Assembly (NCBI GenBank): GCA_009926625.1
Contig: RFON01000019.1
Span: forward strand, 1 to 46,424
DNA length: 46,424 nucleotides
Direction of reading: 5' to 3'
Source of the DNA: Planctomycetota bacterium
Lineage (GTDB): Bacteria > Planctomycetota > Phycisphaerae > Phycisphaerales > SM1A02
Part shown: piece after piece, positions 35,180-43,438 of the stretch
Layout: each line of letters opens with the position of its first letter
Position numbering within the stretch: position 1 is the first letter of the stretch
The notes under the pieces: model-generated
What the model saw: only the letters and a program-made list of their open reading frames with translations
What the model was told of the DNA's origin: nothing
The model's database searches: none
Position numbers and translations under genes: made by a program

Positions 35180-35652
35180 AGGTCGCCCTCGCGTCTGACC
35201 ATGCGGGCTTCGAACTGAAGCAGCAGTTGGTGGACTTTGTGCGCGGACTGGGTCATGAAGTGATCGATCTTGGAACGCACTCGACGACCCCGTGCGACTA
35301 TCCCGACTTCGCGGAGAAGATCGCAGCCGAGGTGGTGTCGGAACGCGTGGAGCGGGGGATTCTCCTGTGCGGGTCCGGCATCGGTGCGAGCGTTGCAGCG
35401 AACAAGATTCCCGGCATTCGTGCGGGCAACTGCGTGGACTATTACTCCTCGCATCAAGGCGTGGAGCATGACGCGATGAATGTTCTGGTGCTCGGTGGGC
35501 GCGTGGTCGGCGCTGCGCTGGCGCAGGACATGGTGGCAGCGTTTCTGAACGCGAAGTACACGAATGAGGAGCGCCATGCACGCCGTCTGGCAAAGGTGCA
35601 GGCGATCGAGGCGAGATACGCCAGCGGTGCTGTGCCGACAAGCGCGCAGTGA
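35176..35652 (+). CDS. rpiB: Ribose-5-phosphate isomerase B
   Basis: RpiB/LacAB-family sugar-phosphate isomerase of 158 residues. It starts MKVALASDHAGFELK (the Asp-His phosphate/substrate motif) and has the catalytic Cys in GILLCGSGIGASVAANK. The pattern GVEHDAMNVLVLGGRVVG is typical. It interconverts ribose-5-phosphate and ribulose-5-phosphate in the cytoplasm. The ATG overlaps the tkt stop (ATGA), so the pair forms a compact pentose phosphate operon. Confidence 0.95.
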   Translation: MKVALASDHAGFELKQQLVDFVRGLGHEVIDLGTHSTTPCDYPDFAEKIAAEVVSERVERGILLCGSGIGASVAANKIPGIRAGNCVDYYSSHQGVEHDAMNVLVLGGRVVGAALAQDMVAAFLNAKYTNEERHARRLAKVQAIEARYASGAVPTSAQ

Positions 35653-35673
35653 TCGCCGCTGTTGCTGTTGATG

Positions 35674-35679
35674 TAGCCT
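35674..35679 (+). promoter_or_regulatory. Putative -10 hexamer for the PepSY-FKBP gene
   Basis: TAGCCT, 15 nt before the ATG at 35695. Confidence 0.35.
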
Positions 35680-35694
35680 CCGTGTCATTCCACC

Positions 35695-36675
35695 ATGAAC
35701 ATCACACTCACCACTGTTTGCTCTCGGCTCGCCTCGGTCGCTGTCGTGGCGCTGTCCACACTGCTGATCACCAGTCTGCAGGCATTTGCTCACGATGAGA
35801 CCCCGGACTACACGACCGTGCCCGTCGATCCCGCAGAGACCGCCCAGAAGTTGGCATCGCAGAAAGTCGATCTCGCGAAGGCGATGGAGTTGGCTGCCAA
35901 GGCCTCTGGTGGGGGCGTCGTGTCCGCATCGGCGACGCTGAACGGTGATGTCGCGATGTACGAAGTGGTTTGCGTTGCAGGTGGCGTTCCGCAGACGGTC
36001 ATGGTCAACGGGCAGACCGGCGATGTGCAGGCCATTCGCGTCTCGCCGGTGCAGGCGTTGGCAAAGGCGCAGGCAAAGGTGAACGGCGTGGTGCGAAGCA
36101 TCGATTCGGATTTCGGCGATGTGCCGCCGACCTACTCGGTCGAGGTGCTGCAAGGTGACAAGATCCACATGATCGTCATCGGGGCCGTCGACGGTACGGT
36201 CGTGTCGGAAACCGTGCGCGGGCGTTTTCCAGGCGTCGATGCCTCGGGTGAGATCGTGACGACTGCAAGCGGGCTGCAGTACATCGAACTGCAACCTGGG
36301 ACGGGCGCCCCGCCGAGCGGTCCAGGCGCGGTCGTTGAGGTTCACTACACCGGTTACCTCGTCGATGGAACGAAGTTCGACTCGTCCGTCGATCGTGGAT
36401 CGCCCGCGTCGTTCCCGCTGTCCAATGTGATCAAGGGTTGGACGGAGGGAGTTGGATCGATGCAGGTTGGCAGCAAGCGCAAGCTGATCATTCCCTTCGA
36501 ACTGGCGTACGGTCCAGGCGGGCGTCCTCCAGTGATTCCCGCCAAGGCAACGCTGATCTTCGATGTGGAGCTGCTGAAGATCGTGAGCGATCCTGCGATG
36601 AGCGGCGAAGCGGGTGGCGCGAAGATGCCTCCGCCAGTGCAGCCAGCGCAATCGGCAAAGCCCGCCGGCAAGTGA
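35695..36675 (+). CDS. Secreted FKBP-type peptidyl-prolyl isomerase with PepSY-like N-terminal domains
   Basis: Protein of 326 residues with a signal peptide (cut near AFA before HDETP). Two PepSY-like units follow: residues ~50-110 (DLAKAMELAAKASGGGVVSA ... TVMVNGQTGDV) and ~115-175 (SPVQALAKAQAKVNGVV ... MIVIGAVDGTVV). An FKBP domain comes next (~185-296) with the usual VEVHYTGYLVDGTKFDSS, GSPASFPL-NVIKGWTEG and IPFELAYGP. A Pro/Ala tail ends the protein. FKBPs isomerise prolyl bonds and help fold exported proteins; PepSY domains usually regulate peptidases or bind ligands in the envelope. The active-site aromatics appear intact. It follows rpiB by 42 nt. Confidence 0.87.
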   Translation: MNITLTTVCSRLASVAVVALSTLLITSLQAFAHDETPDYTTVPVDPAETAQKLASQKVDLAKAMELAAKASGGGVVSASATLNGDVAMYEVVCVAGGVPQTVMVNGQTGDVQAIRVSPVQALAKAQAKVNGVVRSIDSDFGDVPPTYSVEVLQGDKIHMIVIGAVDGTVVSETVRGRFPGVDASGEIVTTASGLQYIELQPGTGAPPSGPGAVVEVHYTGYLVDGTKFDSSVDRGSPASFPLSNVIKGWTEGVGSMQVGSKRKLIIPFELAYGPGGRPPVIPAKATLIFDVELLKIVSDPAMSGEAGGAKMPPPVQPAQSAKPAGK

Positions 36676-36721
36676 CGCGCGAGTAACGCGCGTGATGCGC
36701 GCGTGATGCGCGACGCGTCAC
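36674..36721. repeat. Nested palindrome between convergent genes
   Basis: GTGACGCG at 36674 pairs with CGCGTCAC at 36714-36721, and ACGCGCG/CGCGCGT forms a second stem inside. GCGCGTGAT is repeated. It overlaps the stop codons of both convergent genes and may act as a shared T-less terminator or mRNA end-stabiliser. Confidence 0.5.
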
Positions 36722-37029
36722 TCAGGAGTTTCTTGCGGCGTTCCTGACGGGGGCGATGTCTTGAAGACATCGTCCGCCATCTTGCCGATCTCGGCGTCGC
36801 GCTCCTGCATGCGGTCGCGAACGCTTACCGCTGCATCACGCGCCTTGCCGTAAGCCGACTTGCTGCCGCCTGCGGGCGGCTGATCGAAGGGTCGCTGTTC
36901 GCTCTGCGCAGGAGCGGGGGTCGGTTCCTCGTCCTCTTCCTCGCAGCCGATGCACACGCTCATGGACAGAGCGCATGCGGTGAAGAGCGCGGCGGTTGCT
37001 GCGTGCGCGGCGTGTGAAGCGAGTTTCAT
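36718..37029 (-). CDS. Small putative lipoprotein
   Basis: Protein of 103 residues. The N-terminus is a type II-like signal (MKLASHAAHAATAALFTACALSM) ending in VCIGC followed by EEEDEE, so Cys is probably lipidated; the lipobox is not perfect. The mature part is acidic, then Pro/Ser-rich, then a short amphipathic helix (YGKARDAAVSVRDRMQERDAEIGKMADDVFK). No domain recognised. Two Met codons are possible, 37038 and 37029. A TACGAT hexamer overlaps the first and lies 7 nt before the second, so I take the second. It follows the M29 gene by 19 nt from that start. Confidence 0.65.
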   Translation of the reverse strand: MKLASHAAHAATAALFTACALSMSVCIGCEEEDEEPTPAPAQSEQRPFDQPPAGGSKSAYGKARDAAVSVRDRMQERDAEIGKMADDVFKTSPPSGTPQETPE

Positions 37030-37036
37030 GAAGCGC

Positions 37037-37042
37037 ATCGTA
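37037..37042 (-). promoter_or_regulatory. Putative -10 hexamer, leaderless type, for the lipoprotein
   Basis: TACGAT on the minus strand, 7 nt before the ATG at 37029. It allows transcription independent of the upstream operon. Confidence 0.4.
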
Positions 37043-37048
37043 CGCGCC

Positions 37049-38179
37049 TCACCGTGCGCCGAGACGGTCGGGGTTCAGACCCATCAGGTCCTCGACCACG
37101 AAGAGCCCATCGCGGCGGATGACCTCGCCGTCGAACGCGACCGTGCCGCCACCGAACTCCGCGCGCTGGATGCAGACGATGTCCCAGTGGACTTGGCTGC
37201 GATTGCCGTTGTCGGCCTCGCCTTCGTAGGCCTGCCCAGGCGTGAAGTGGAAACTGCCTGCGATCTTCTCGTCGAAAAGCGTGTCGAGCATCGGCGTCAG
37301 GATCGCGGGATTGAATCCGAGGCTGAATTCGCCGATGAAGCGCGCGCCTTCATCCATGTCGAGGATGGCGTTCAGCCGCTGTGAGTCCCCGTCGCAGGTG
37401 GCCCGCACGATGCGACCCTTCGAGAACTCGAAGCGGATGTTGCCGAAGGTGCTGCCTTGGTACAGCGTGGCAGTGTTGTATTGCAGGATGCCCTCCACGC
37501 TGTCGCGCACGGGTGCCGTGAAGCACTCACCGTCTGGAATGTTGCGTTCGCCGGAGCACGGGACCGCTTGAAGCCCCTCGATGGAGAAGCGGAGGTCGGT
37601 CGGACCAGGACCAACGATGTGAACCTGCTTCGCTGCGTTCATGCGCTTCACGAGCGGTTGCACCGCGCGGTCCATGCGTGCGTAGTCGACGCAGCACACC
37701 TCGAAATAGAAGTCCTCGAAGTCGCCCGTGCTGCGCTTGGCAAGTTGCGCCATGCTTGCATTGGGCCAGCGCAACACGACCCACTTCGTGTGCTTCACAC
37801 GCTGCTCAAGGTGGACGGGGTGCTGGTAGAGCTTGCCGACCGCGCGCATCTGCGCTTCGTCGATCCCAGCCATCTCGCTGGCGTTCAAGCTGCCGCGCAG
37901 TCCGACATACGCCTGCATCTGTGTCATGCGGTGCAGGTCGCACGAAGCCCAGCTGCGCAGTGCCCCCTCCGATCCGCCAGCCTGCAGCGCGCGCATGATT
38001 CGTGAGGAGCGGAGATCGACATGCGCGTGACCGCCGGCGCGCTGCACCTCCGCCACGAGCGCGAGCACCATCGGCTCGGGGATGTCGAATGCCTCGATCA
38101 GGATGTTCTCGCCAGCCTTCAACTGGCAGGAGTGGTGCACGATGGTCTTGGCGAGCGTTTGGAAGCGTGGGTCGTTCAT
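37049..38179 (-). CDS. M29-family metallo-aminopeptidase
   Basis: Protein of 376 residues, typical of thermophilic-type aminopeptidases (AmpS/PepS, M29). Likely metal ligands are Glu in GERNIPDGECF, Glu in IGEFSLGFNP, His in GSFHFTPGQAYEG and Asp in VHWDIVCI. These cytoplasmic enzymes remove N-terminal residues from peptides using a two-metal site. The ATG overlaps the stop of the HAD gene by 4 nt, placing it third in a minus-strand operon after ltaE and the HAD phosphatase. A role in amino-acid recycling would fit with ltaE, which is inference. Confidence 0.88.
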   Translation of the reverse strand: MNDPRFQTLAKTIVHHSCQLKAGENILIEAFDIPEPMVLALVAEVQRAGGHAHVDLRSSRIMRALQAGGSEGALRSWASCDLHRMTQMQAYVGLRGSLNASEMAGIDEAQMRAVGKLYQHPVHLEQRVKHTKWVVLRWPNASMAQLAKRSTGDFEDFYFEVCCVDYARMDRAVQPLVKRMNAAKQVHIVGPGPTDLRFSIEGLQAVPCSGERNIPDGECFTAPVRDSVEGILQYNTATLYQGSTFGNIRFEFSKGRIVRATCDGDSQRLNAILDMDEGARFIGEFSLGFNPAILTPMLDTLFDEKIAGSFHFTPGQAYEGEADNGNRSQVHWDIVCIQRAEFGGGTVAFDGEVIRRDGLFVVEDLMGLNPDRLGAR

Positions 38180-38850
38180 GACAAGAGCGATTGGAGACGC
38201 GAGGGGGAGAGTTCGTCAAGGCAGTGGACGAGGAGGTCCGCGGCTGCGAGTTCCTCGGGAGTGTGTCCCTTGCTGCACAGCGCGGCACATCGCATGCCCG
38301 CTCGGTGCGCGGCTTCGATGCCGGGTGCAGCGTCTTCGATCACGATGCAGCGCTCGGGCGCGATGCCGATGCGCTGCGCAGCTTCGAGGAAGACATCAGG
38401 GTGCGGCTTGCCACGCTCGATGCATGCACCGGTCACGACGGCGTTGAACGGCGCATCGAGTGCGGGCCACAGCCGATCAAGCATGAAGCGCACATTCCCT
38501 GGCGGTGCGCTCGAGCCGATGGCGAGCGACCAGCCCGCCGCTGCGAGCGCGTGCACGAGTGCGACGCCACCCGGCATCGGTGGGAACGCAGCGCCGATGC
38601 GATCGAGATAGATCGCTTCCTTGCGGTCGGCGAGACGAGCGATCTCTTCATCGCTCGGCGGCGTGCGACCGTGCTCCTCGAAGAGCGCGCGGATGATCGG
38701 CGGATTGGGTCGACCAAAGAAACGCAGGAAGAAGTCGCGCGAGACAGGGAGTCCGAGTTGAACACCGAGCGCGGTCCACGCGTGCTCGTGCGCGTCCGCC
38801 GAATCGACGAGCGTGCCGTCGAGGTCGAAGATGGCTCCCACCGTTGGCAT
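38176..38850 (-). CDS. HAD-superfamily phosphatase/phosphomutase
   Basis: Protein of 224 residues. Motif I is DLDGTLVDS, motif II GSSAPPGN, motif III Lys in RGKPHPDVF, and motif IV VIEDAAPGIEAA; a helical cap lies at ~18-80. This is the phosphoglycolate phosphatase / beta-phosphoglucomutase branch. The substrate cannot be told from sequence. The open frame extends 23 codons upstream into the end of ltaE; MPTVGAIFDLDG is the natural start, 4 nt after the ltaE stop. It is translationally coupled to the downstream aminopeptidase. Confidence 0.88.
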   Translation of the reverse strand: MPTVGAIFDLDGTLVDSADAHEHAWTALGVQLGLPVSRDFFLRFFGRPNPPIIRALFEEHGRTPPSDEEIARLADRKEAIYLDRIGAAFPPMPGGVALVHALAAAGWSLAIGSSAPPGNVRFMLDRLWPALDAPFNAVVTGACIERGKPHPDVFLEAAQRIGIAPERCIVIEDAAPGIEAAHRAGMRCAALCSKGHTPEELAAADLLVHCLDELSPSRLQSLLS

Positions 38851-38854
38851 GGCA

Positions 38855-39907
38855 TCACTGCGAACGCGCGGCGCGCTCCACAGCGGCTGCGGCGCGCGAG
38901 GGCGCATCGCTCCCCGCATCGAGGTGCAGCACCGCGCGCACGCGCGAAGGTCCCATCGGGATCATGCGAACGCCCTCCATCGCGAGCCGATCACAGAACG
39001 CCCGCGCATCGCCGAGTCGAGGCGCGACCGTGAAGAACACCATGTTGGTTTCGACGGCATCGGGAGCGGGATCGACCGTGATCCCGTCCATGCCTGCGAG
39101 CGCCGCCGCGAGTGCGCGCGCAGCGGCGTGGTCGTCGCGGAGGCGTTCCACATGGTGATCGAGTGCGTAGATCGCCGCTGCCGCAAGCAATCCGCTCTGG
39201 CGCATGCCGCCGCCGAGCATCTTGCGAAAGCGCCTCGCGCGTTCGATGAGCGCGCGCGGACCCGCGAGCGCGCTGCCCACTGGTGCGCCGAGACCCTTCG
39301 AAAAGCAGACGCTCACGGTGTCGGCGCTCGACGCGAAGGCTGCGGCGCTGTAGCCCGCCGCGATGCAGGCATTCCACAGCCGCGCGCCATCGACATGGAC
39401 CGCGAGCCCATGATGACGCGCTGCCGCGGCAACCTCTTCGAACTGCCTCAGCGGCCACACCGAACCGCCGCCGCGATTGTGTGTGTTCTCAGCGACAACC
39501 AGTCGCGACCGCGGCGAGTGGATGTCCGCGTGACGGACCGCGGCATGAACGGCATCCGACTCGAAGAGTCCGCGCGGGCCTGACACGGGGCGAACCATGC
39601 AGCCTGCGATCGCAGCAGGCGCCGCGGTCTCGTAGTGGATGATGTGGCTCTCGCCGTGCGCGATGATTTCGTCGCCCGCTTCGCAGTGGCATCGAATCGC
39701 AAGTTGGTTTGCCATCGTGCCGCTTGGCGTGAAGAGCGCAGCTTCCATTCCGAGCAGCTTCGCCACGCGTTCCTCCAGTCGCTGCACGGTCGGTTCATCG
39801 CCGAGCACATCGTCACCGAGCGGCGCAGACATCATCGCCTCGCGCATCGCGGCGGTGGGGCGGGTCACGGTGTCGCTGCGCAGGTCGAGCGTGGGGGCGG
39901 CGGACAT
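38855..39907 (-). CDS. ltaE: Low-specificity L-threonine aldolase
   Basis: PLP-dependent beta-eliminating lyase family, 350 residues. Typical motifs are LDLRSDTVTRPT at the start, GDDVLGDEPTV, FTPSGTMANQLA, HVDGARLWNA, the PLP Lys in SKGLGAPVGS (about residue 200) and MLGGGMRQSG. It splits L-threonine or L-allo-threonine to glycine and acetaldehyde. It heads a tight operon with the HAD and M29 genes, suggesting amino-acid turnover. A TAGGAT hexamer lies 6 nt before the ATG and no Shine-Dalgarno is present. Confidence 0.94.
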   Translation of the reverse strand: MSAAPTLDLRSDTVTRPTAAMREAMMSAPLGDDVLGDEPTVQRLEERVAKLLGMEAALFTPSGTMANQLAIRCHCEAGDEIIAHGESHIIHYETAAPAAIAGCMVRPVSGPRGLFESDAVHAAVRHADIHSPRSRLVVAENTHNRGGGSVWPLRQFEEVAAAARHHGLAVHVDGARLWNACIAAGYSAAAFASSADTVSVCFSKGLGAPVGSALAGPRALIERARRFRKMLGGGMRQSGLLAAAAIYALDHHVERLRDDHAAARALAAALAGMDGITVDPAPDAVETNMVFFTVAPRLGDARAFCDRLAMEGVRMIPMGPSRVRAVLHLDAGSDAPSRAAAAVERAARSQ

Positions 39908-39913
39908 GATGCG

Positions 39914-39919
39914 ATCCTA
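39914..39919 (-). promoter_or_regulatory. Putative -10 hexamer, leaderless type, for ltaE
   Basis: TAGGAT on the minus strand, 6 nt before the ATG at 39907. Confidence 0.45.
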
Positions 39920-39962
39920 CGGAGCGCCCTATCGGACGGCGTACCGCAGCCGAGTCGCGATG

Positions 39963-39976
39963 TTTGTCGTGACAAA
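39963..39976. promoter_or_regulatory. Operator-like inverted repeat between divergent genes
   Basis: TTTGTC-GT-GACAAA, a perfect 6-bp inverted repeat with a 2-nt spacer. It is AT-rich in a GC-rich region, about midway between the ltaE and SUMF1-protein starts. It could bind a dimeric regulator of either gene. Confidence 0.4.
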
Positions 39977-40013
39977 TCTGCAAGTGGCTGCGGCGGACCC
40001 CAAAGGCTTGGAC

Positions 40014-40019
40014 TAAGTT
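40014..40019 (+). promoter_or_regulatory. Putative -10 hexamer, leaderless type, for the giant SUMF1 protein
   Basis: TAAGTT, 6 nt before the ATG at 40026. Confidence 0.35.
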
Positions 40020-40025
40020 GATTAC

Positions 40026-43000
40026 ATGAACAACCCTCTTGGTCGAGCCATGATTCTGGCCGCCGTGGGTGCTATGTGCGTGCACACGGTCGCTGCAGCC
40101 CTTCCGCCCGCGTTCAAAGGATTCAGCGTGACGCGCGTCGTGACCCCCGAGGGGAACACGCGCTATCAGGTGTTCGCGAACTTCGATCAGGCGAACACGC
40201 GGGTCGTGCTCGTCGAGTCGCATCCCGCCACGAGTTCGTTTCTGAGCCAGCCCGAGTTCATTCGCGCACGCCACGAGGATGGCGGGATCGACGACAAGGG
40301 CAATCCGCTCGGCACTTGGTCGCCGCAGTTCAATGCCCTCGGCACAGTGGCGCGCGAGAACGACTCGTGGGTGACGGCGACTGGCAGCGGCGTTTCAGGG
40401 AGCAGCACGGCGTTCCTGAACTGGGAGTTCCCCGCAGGGTCAACGGACCGCAGTTACATCCCAGACGGCGCGGTCTGGTCGGATCAGACCGTGACCACGC
40501 CGACGCTGGCGCAGCCTGGCACCAGCGGCGGATTCGGCGGGCAGGTAGCTGAGGGCGGCTGGCAAGTCCTCGTCATGCAGATCGTGCGCACGGGCGACGA
40601 CCATGAGATCGGCAGCAGCAGCGCGGCGTTCTACCGCGGTGATCTGGTGGTCCTCTTCGGCCCAGTCGGGGTGGCGACATCCCCGGGCATCGGTCGCTAC
40701 TTCATCGGCGATCCAAAGGGGGATGACGACGGCGATGGCGTGATCAATGTGAACGACAATTGCCCGGCCACCGCCAACCCATCGCAGGTGGACACCGATG
40801 GACTCGGCGGCGGCGACGCTTGCGACGAGGACGACGACAACGACGGTGTCGACGACGCGGACGACAACTGCCCGCTGACGCCCAATTCTTCGCAGCTCGA
40901 TTGCGACGGCAACGGCATCGGGGAAGCGTGCGAGACATTCACGGACTGCAACGGGAACGGGATTCCCGATGTGTGCGACATTGCGAGCGGGTTCAGCCAG
41001 GACTTCGATTCCAACGGCCAGCCCGATGAGTGCCAGGCCGTCGCCGTGCCGTTGGGCGGCAGCATCCAGGATGCGATCAACGCGGTTCCCGAAGGACAGA
41101 CGCGCTTCATCATGCTCGGTGCGGGCGTGTACGCCGGTCCCGTGGTCGTGCAGGGCAAGTCCGTCGTGATCCAGGGAGCAGGGGCGGGCGTGACGATTCT
41201 CGAAGGCGCTGGCGACGAGACGCTCTCGGTGATCCGCTTCATCAATGCACCCGCGTCCACGGCACTGATCGGCGTCACAGTCCGCGGCGGCCAGACGGGA
41301 ACGCCGCTGCCCAACCTCCCCGCAGCCAACGCCGGTGGCGGCATCTTCGTGCAGGCAGGAAACATCCACCTGCGCGACTGCGTGGTGGAGGAGAACCTCG
41401 CTGGCTTCGGCGGCGGCGCATACCTCTTGAACGCGCAGGGCAAAGTCGAGCGGTGTGTGTTCCGCGCCAACGCTGCGACCGCTGACGGCGGCGGGCTGCA
41501 GGTTCTCCGCGGACAGTGCGAGGTGATCGACACGACCATCGAGTTGAACTACGCCAACTCGCGCGGCGGCGGCGCTCACTTCGTCGAGGGAACGCACCTG
41601 ATCGATGGGACGACGGTCGAGGGCAATACATCCAACAACATCGTCGGCGGCCTGTCATGGGTGCCCGAGTTCAACCCGCTGTCGCGCCTCGCGGTGCGAA
41701 ACAGCTCTGTGCGGGGCAACTCTGCAGTCACCGTCCAGGGCGGTCTCGGCATCGATGCGGTCAACGGTTCGCGCCTGTCGCTCGAGGGCGCGCAGGTGTG
41801 CGACAACATGCCGCGGCCGAATGTTGCCGGCGACTACGAGAACCTCGGCGGCAATGAGATCTGCGACTGCCCAGGCGATCTGAACGACGACGGTGCGATC
41901 AACTCGGTAGATATTGCCATCGTGTTGGCGGACTTCGGTTCCTGCACCGGCGAGTGCGTGGGCGATGCGGACCACAGTGGTGCGGTCGATGGGTTCGATC
42001 TGACCGTCGTGCTTACGAACTGGGGCCAGTGCCAGCCGGCAGGTGCGCTCGTGGCGGTGCTGCCGTCGAACGGGCCGCTCAGTGGCGGAACGCAGATCAC
42101 ACTGGTCGGGACATACTTCACCGGCGCGACCGAAGTGCGGATCGGTGGCGTTCCCGCAACAGCCGTGAATGTGGTCAACGCGACGACGATCACGGCGATC
42201 ACGCCAGCGGGCGCAGCCGGCCCGAAGGATGTCGTGGTCGTGACGCCGACCCGCGAGATCGTGGCACCCGGCGCGTTCACCCATGGCGGCGTAGCGCCCT
42301 CGTGGGCGACGATGGTCGAGGCGCTCCCGAATCCTGCGGTCGTCTATGACGCGAACGTGCGCGCGGCGATCATCGCCAGTGGCTTCGCATGGCGGGTGAA
42401 GGACACTGCGACGCAGATCGAGATGGTGCTCGTGCCGGCGGGCCAGTTCGTGATGGGCTGCACCCAGTCGCAGCTCTACAACTGCTTTGCGGGCGAGATA
42501 CCGCTGCACCAAGTCACGCTGACGCAGGCGATGTACATGTCGCGTTACGAGGTGACTCAGGCGCAGTGGCTCGAGGTGATGGGAAGCAATCCGAGCTTCC
42601 ACCAAGGGGAGGGCTTCCCCGAGTGGGGCGTGCTGCCGGTGGAGCAGGTGAACTTCGAGCAAGCGCAGGAGTTTGCTGCCGAAACGGGCATGCGGCTGCC
42701 AACCGAGGCGGAGTGGGAATATGCCTGTCGCGCTCGAACGATGACCGGCTTCCATGGCTGGCCGGCGATGCCGAACGGAACGATGGTGGACAGCCTCGTG
42801 GGCAACATTGCGTGGTACTCGGCCAACAGCCTTGGCCGCACGCGGCCTGTCGGCGGCAAGTTCGCCAACGGGTTCGGCCTGCACGACATGAGCGGCAATG
42901 TGCTTGAGTGGGTGAACGATCGTTACGGCTCGTACTCGAGCGCATCGCAGACTGACCCGACTGGCCCGACCACGGGTCCCTTCCGCGTCTTGCGAGGAGG

Positions 43001-43130
43001 CGCCTGGGGTGGCTGGTGGCAGTTCAACTCGACCGCCACTCTGCGCTCGTCGTTCCGCACGTACACGGAGCCGGGCAAAGCATTCAATTACGTCGGTGTG
43101 CGCATGGTTCGCAGCGATATCGTCGACTGA
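40026..43130 (+). CDS. Giant secreted protein: TSP3 repeats, beta-helix, dockerin-like, IPT and SUMF1 domains
   Basis: Protein of 1034 residues with a signal peptide (cut near VAA). Order: a beta-rich N-terminal domain (~28-230) resembling those of other planctomycete secreted proteins; calcium-binding TSP3/Cys-Asp repeats (~231-340, for example [15 protein letters not shown] and [16 protein letters not shown]); a right-handed beta-helix (~345-605) with repeated GGG-(I/A) turns; two dockerin-like EF-hand segments ([22 protein letters not shown] and [22 protein letters not shown], ~614-668); an IPT/TIG Ig-like domain (~676-755); and a SUMF1/FGE-like domain (~795-1030) with [25 protein letters not shown] and [10 protein letters not shown]. 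The Cys pair of true formylglycine-generating enzymes is not evident, so sulfatase activation is unlikely; many such domains act as binding modules. Probable cell-surface adhesin or glycan-binding protein. Confidence 0.88.
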   Translation: MNNPLGRAMILAAVGAMCVHTVAAALPPAFKGFSVTRVVTPEGNTRYQVFANFDQANTRVVLVESHPATSSFLSQPEFIRARHEDGGIDDKGNPLGTWSPQFNALGTVARENDSWVTATGSGVSGSSTAFLNWEFPAGSTDRSYIPDGAVWSDQTVTTPTLAQPGTSGGFGGQVAEGGWQVLVMQIVRTGDDHEIGSSSAAFYRGDLVVLFGPVGVATSPGIGRYFIGDPKGDDDGDGVINVNDNCPATANPSQVDTDGLGGGDACDEDDDNDGVDDADDNCPLTPNSSQLDCDGNGIGEACETFTDCNGNGIPDVCDIASGFSQDFDSNGQPDECQAVAVPLGGSIQDAINAVPEGQTRFIMLGAGVYAGPVVVQGKSVVIQGAGAGVTILEGAGDETLSVIRFINAPASTALIGVTVRGGQTGTPLPNLPAANAGGGIFVQAGNIHLRDCVVEENLAGFGGGAYLLNAQGKVERCVFRANAATADGGGLQVLRGQCEVIDTTIELNYANSRGGGAHFVEGTHLIDGTTVEGNTSNNIVGGLSWVPEFNPLSRLAVRNSSVRGNSAVTVQGGLGIDAVNGSRLSLEGAQVCDNMPRPNVAGDYENLGGNEICDCPGDLNDDGAINSVDIAIVLADFGSCTGECVGDADHSGAVDGFDLTVVLTNWGQCQPAGALVAVLPSNGPLSGGTQITLVGTYFTGATEVRIGGVPATAVNVVNATTITAITPAGAAGPKDVVVVTPTREIVAPGAFTHGGVAPSWATMVEALPNPAVVYDANVRAAIIASGFAWRVKDTATQIEMVLVPAGQFVMGCTQSQLYNCFAGEIPLHQVTLTQAMYMSRYEVTQAQWLEVMGSNPSFHQGEGFPEWGVLPVEQVNFEQAQEFAAETGMRLPTEAEWEYACRARTMTGFHGWPAMPNGTMVDSLVGNIAWYSANSLGRTRPVGGKFANGFGLHDMSGNVLEWVNDRYGSYSSASQTDPTGPTTGPFRVLRGGAWGGWWQFNSTATLRSSFRTYTEPGKAFNYVGVRMVRSDIVD

Positions 43131-43155
43131 GCGCCAAGCCGCACGGATTTAGCCT

Positions 43156-43203
43156 GCTCGCGGCAAAAAAGTGTCCCATTACGGGACACTTTTGACCGCG
43201 AGC
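43156..43203. terminator. Long two-part palindrome, likely bidirectional terminator
   Basis: An inner perfect 11-bp stem AAAAGTGTCCC/GGGACACTTTT (43167-43177 with 43183-43193, loop ATTAC) is enclosed by a second perfect 8-bp stem GCTCGCGG/CCGCGAGC (43156-43163 with 43196-43203). The A and T tracts make it terminator-like on both strands. The outer GC stem is unusual and could mark a small inserted element. Confidence 0.7.
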
Positions 43204-43438
43204 AACGGGTTTCGACCCCGGCGGTGGCCATGTCAATCCCACCGACAGTCCAGTCGACTTCACGGGGAGCCGCTGCGCGGCGGACATCAACTACGACAGG
43301 CAGGTGGATGCCTCCGACTTGGCCGTGATGCTCAGCAACTGGGGTGCCGGCGGCGGCGGCGGTGATATCGACCGCGATGGCGATGTCGACGGCGCCGATG
43401 TGAGTGAACTGCTCGTAGGCTGGGGCGCGTGCAACTGA
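43196..43438 (+). pseudogene. Dockerin-like C-terminal remnant without start
   Basis: Open frame of 80 codons beginning right after an in-frame TGA inside the palindrome, with no plausible start codon. It reads GFDPGGGHVNPTDSPVDF, then two EF-hand-like segments, ADINYDRQVDASDLAVMLSNWG and DIDRDGDVDGADVSELLVGWG, and a stop. This is the typical C-terminal end of planctomycete secreted SUMF1/dockerin proteins. It is in a different frame from the preceding gene. It is probably the tail of a gene cut off by deletion or insertion at the palindrome. Its last 10 nt overlap the next gene. Confidence 0.65.

Noticed and set aside
35026..36651. 541-codon open frame on the minus strand across tkt, rpiB and the FKBP gene
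   Set aside because: It spans three well-supported genes on the other strand, is rich in His and Arg, and has no recognisable fold.
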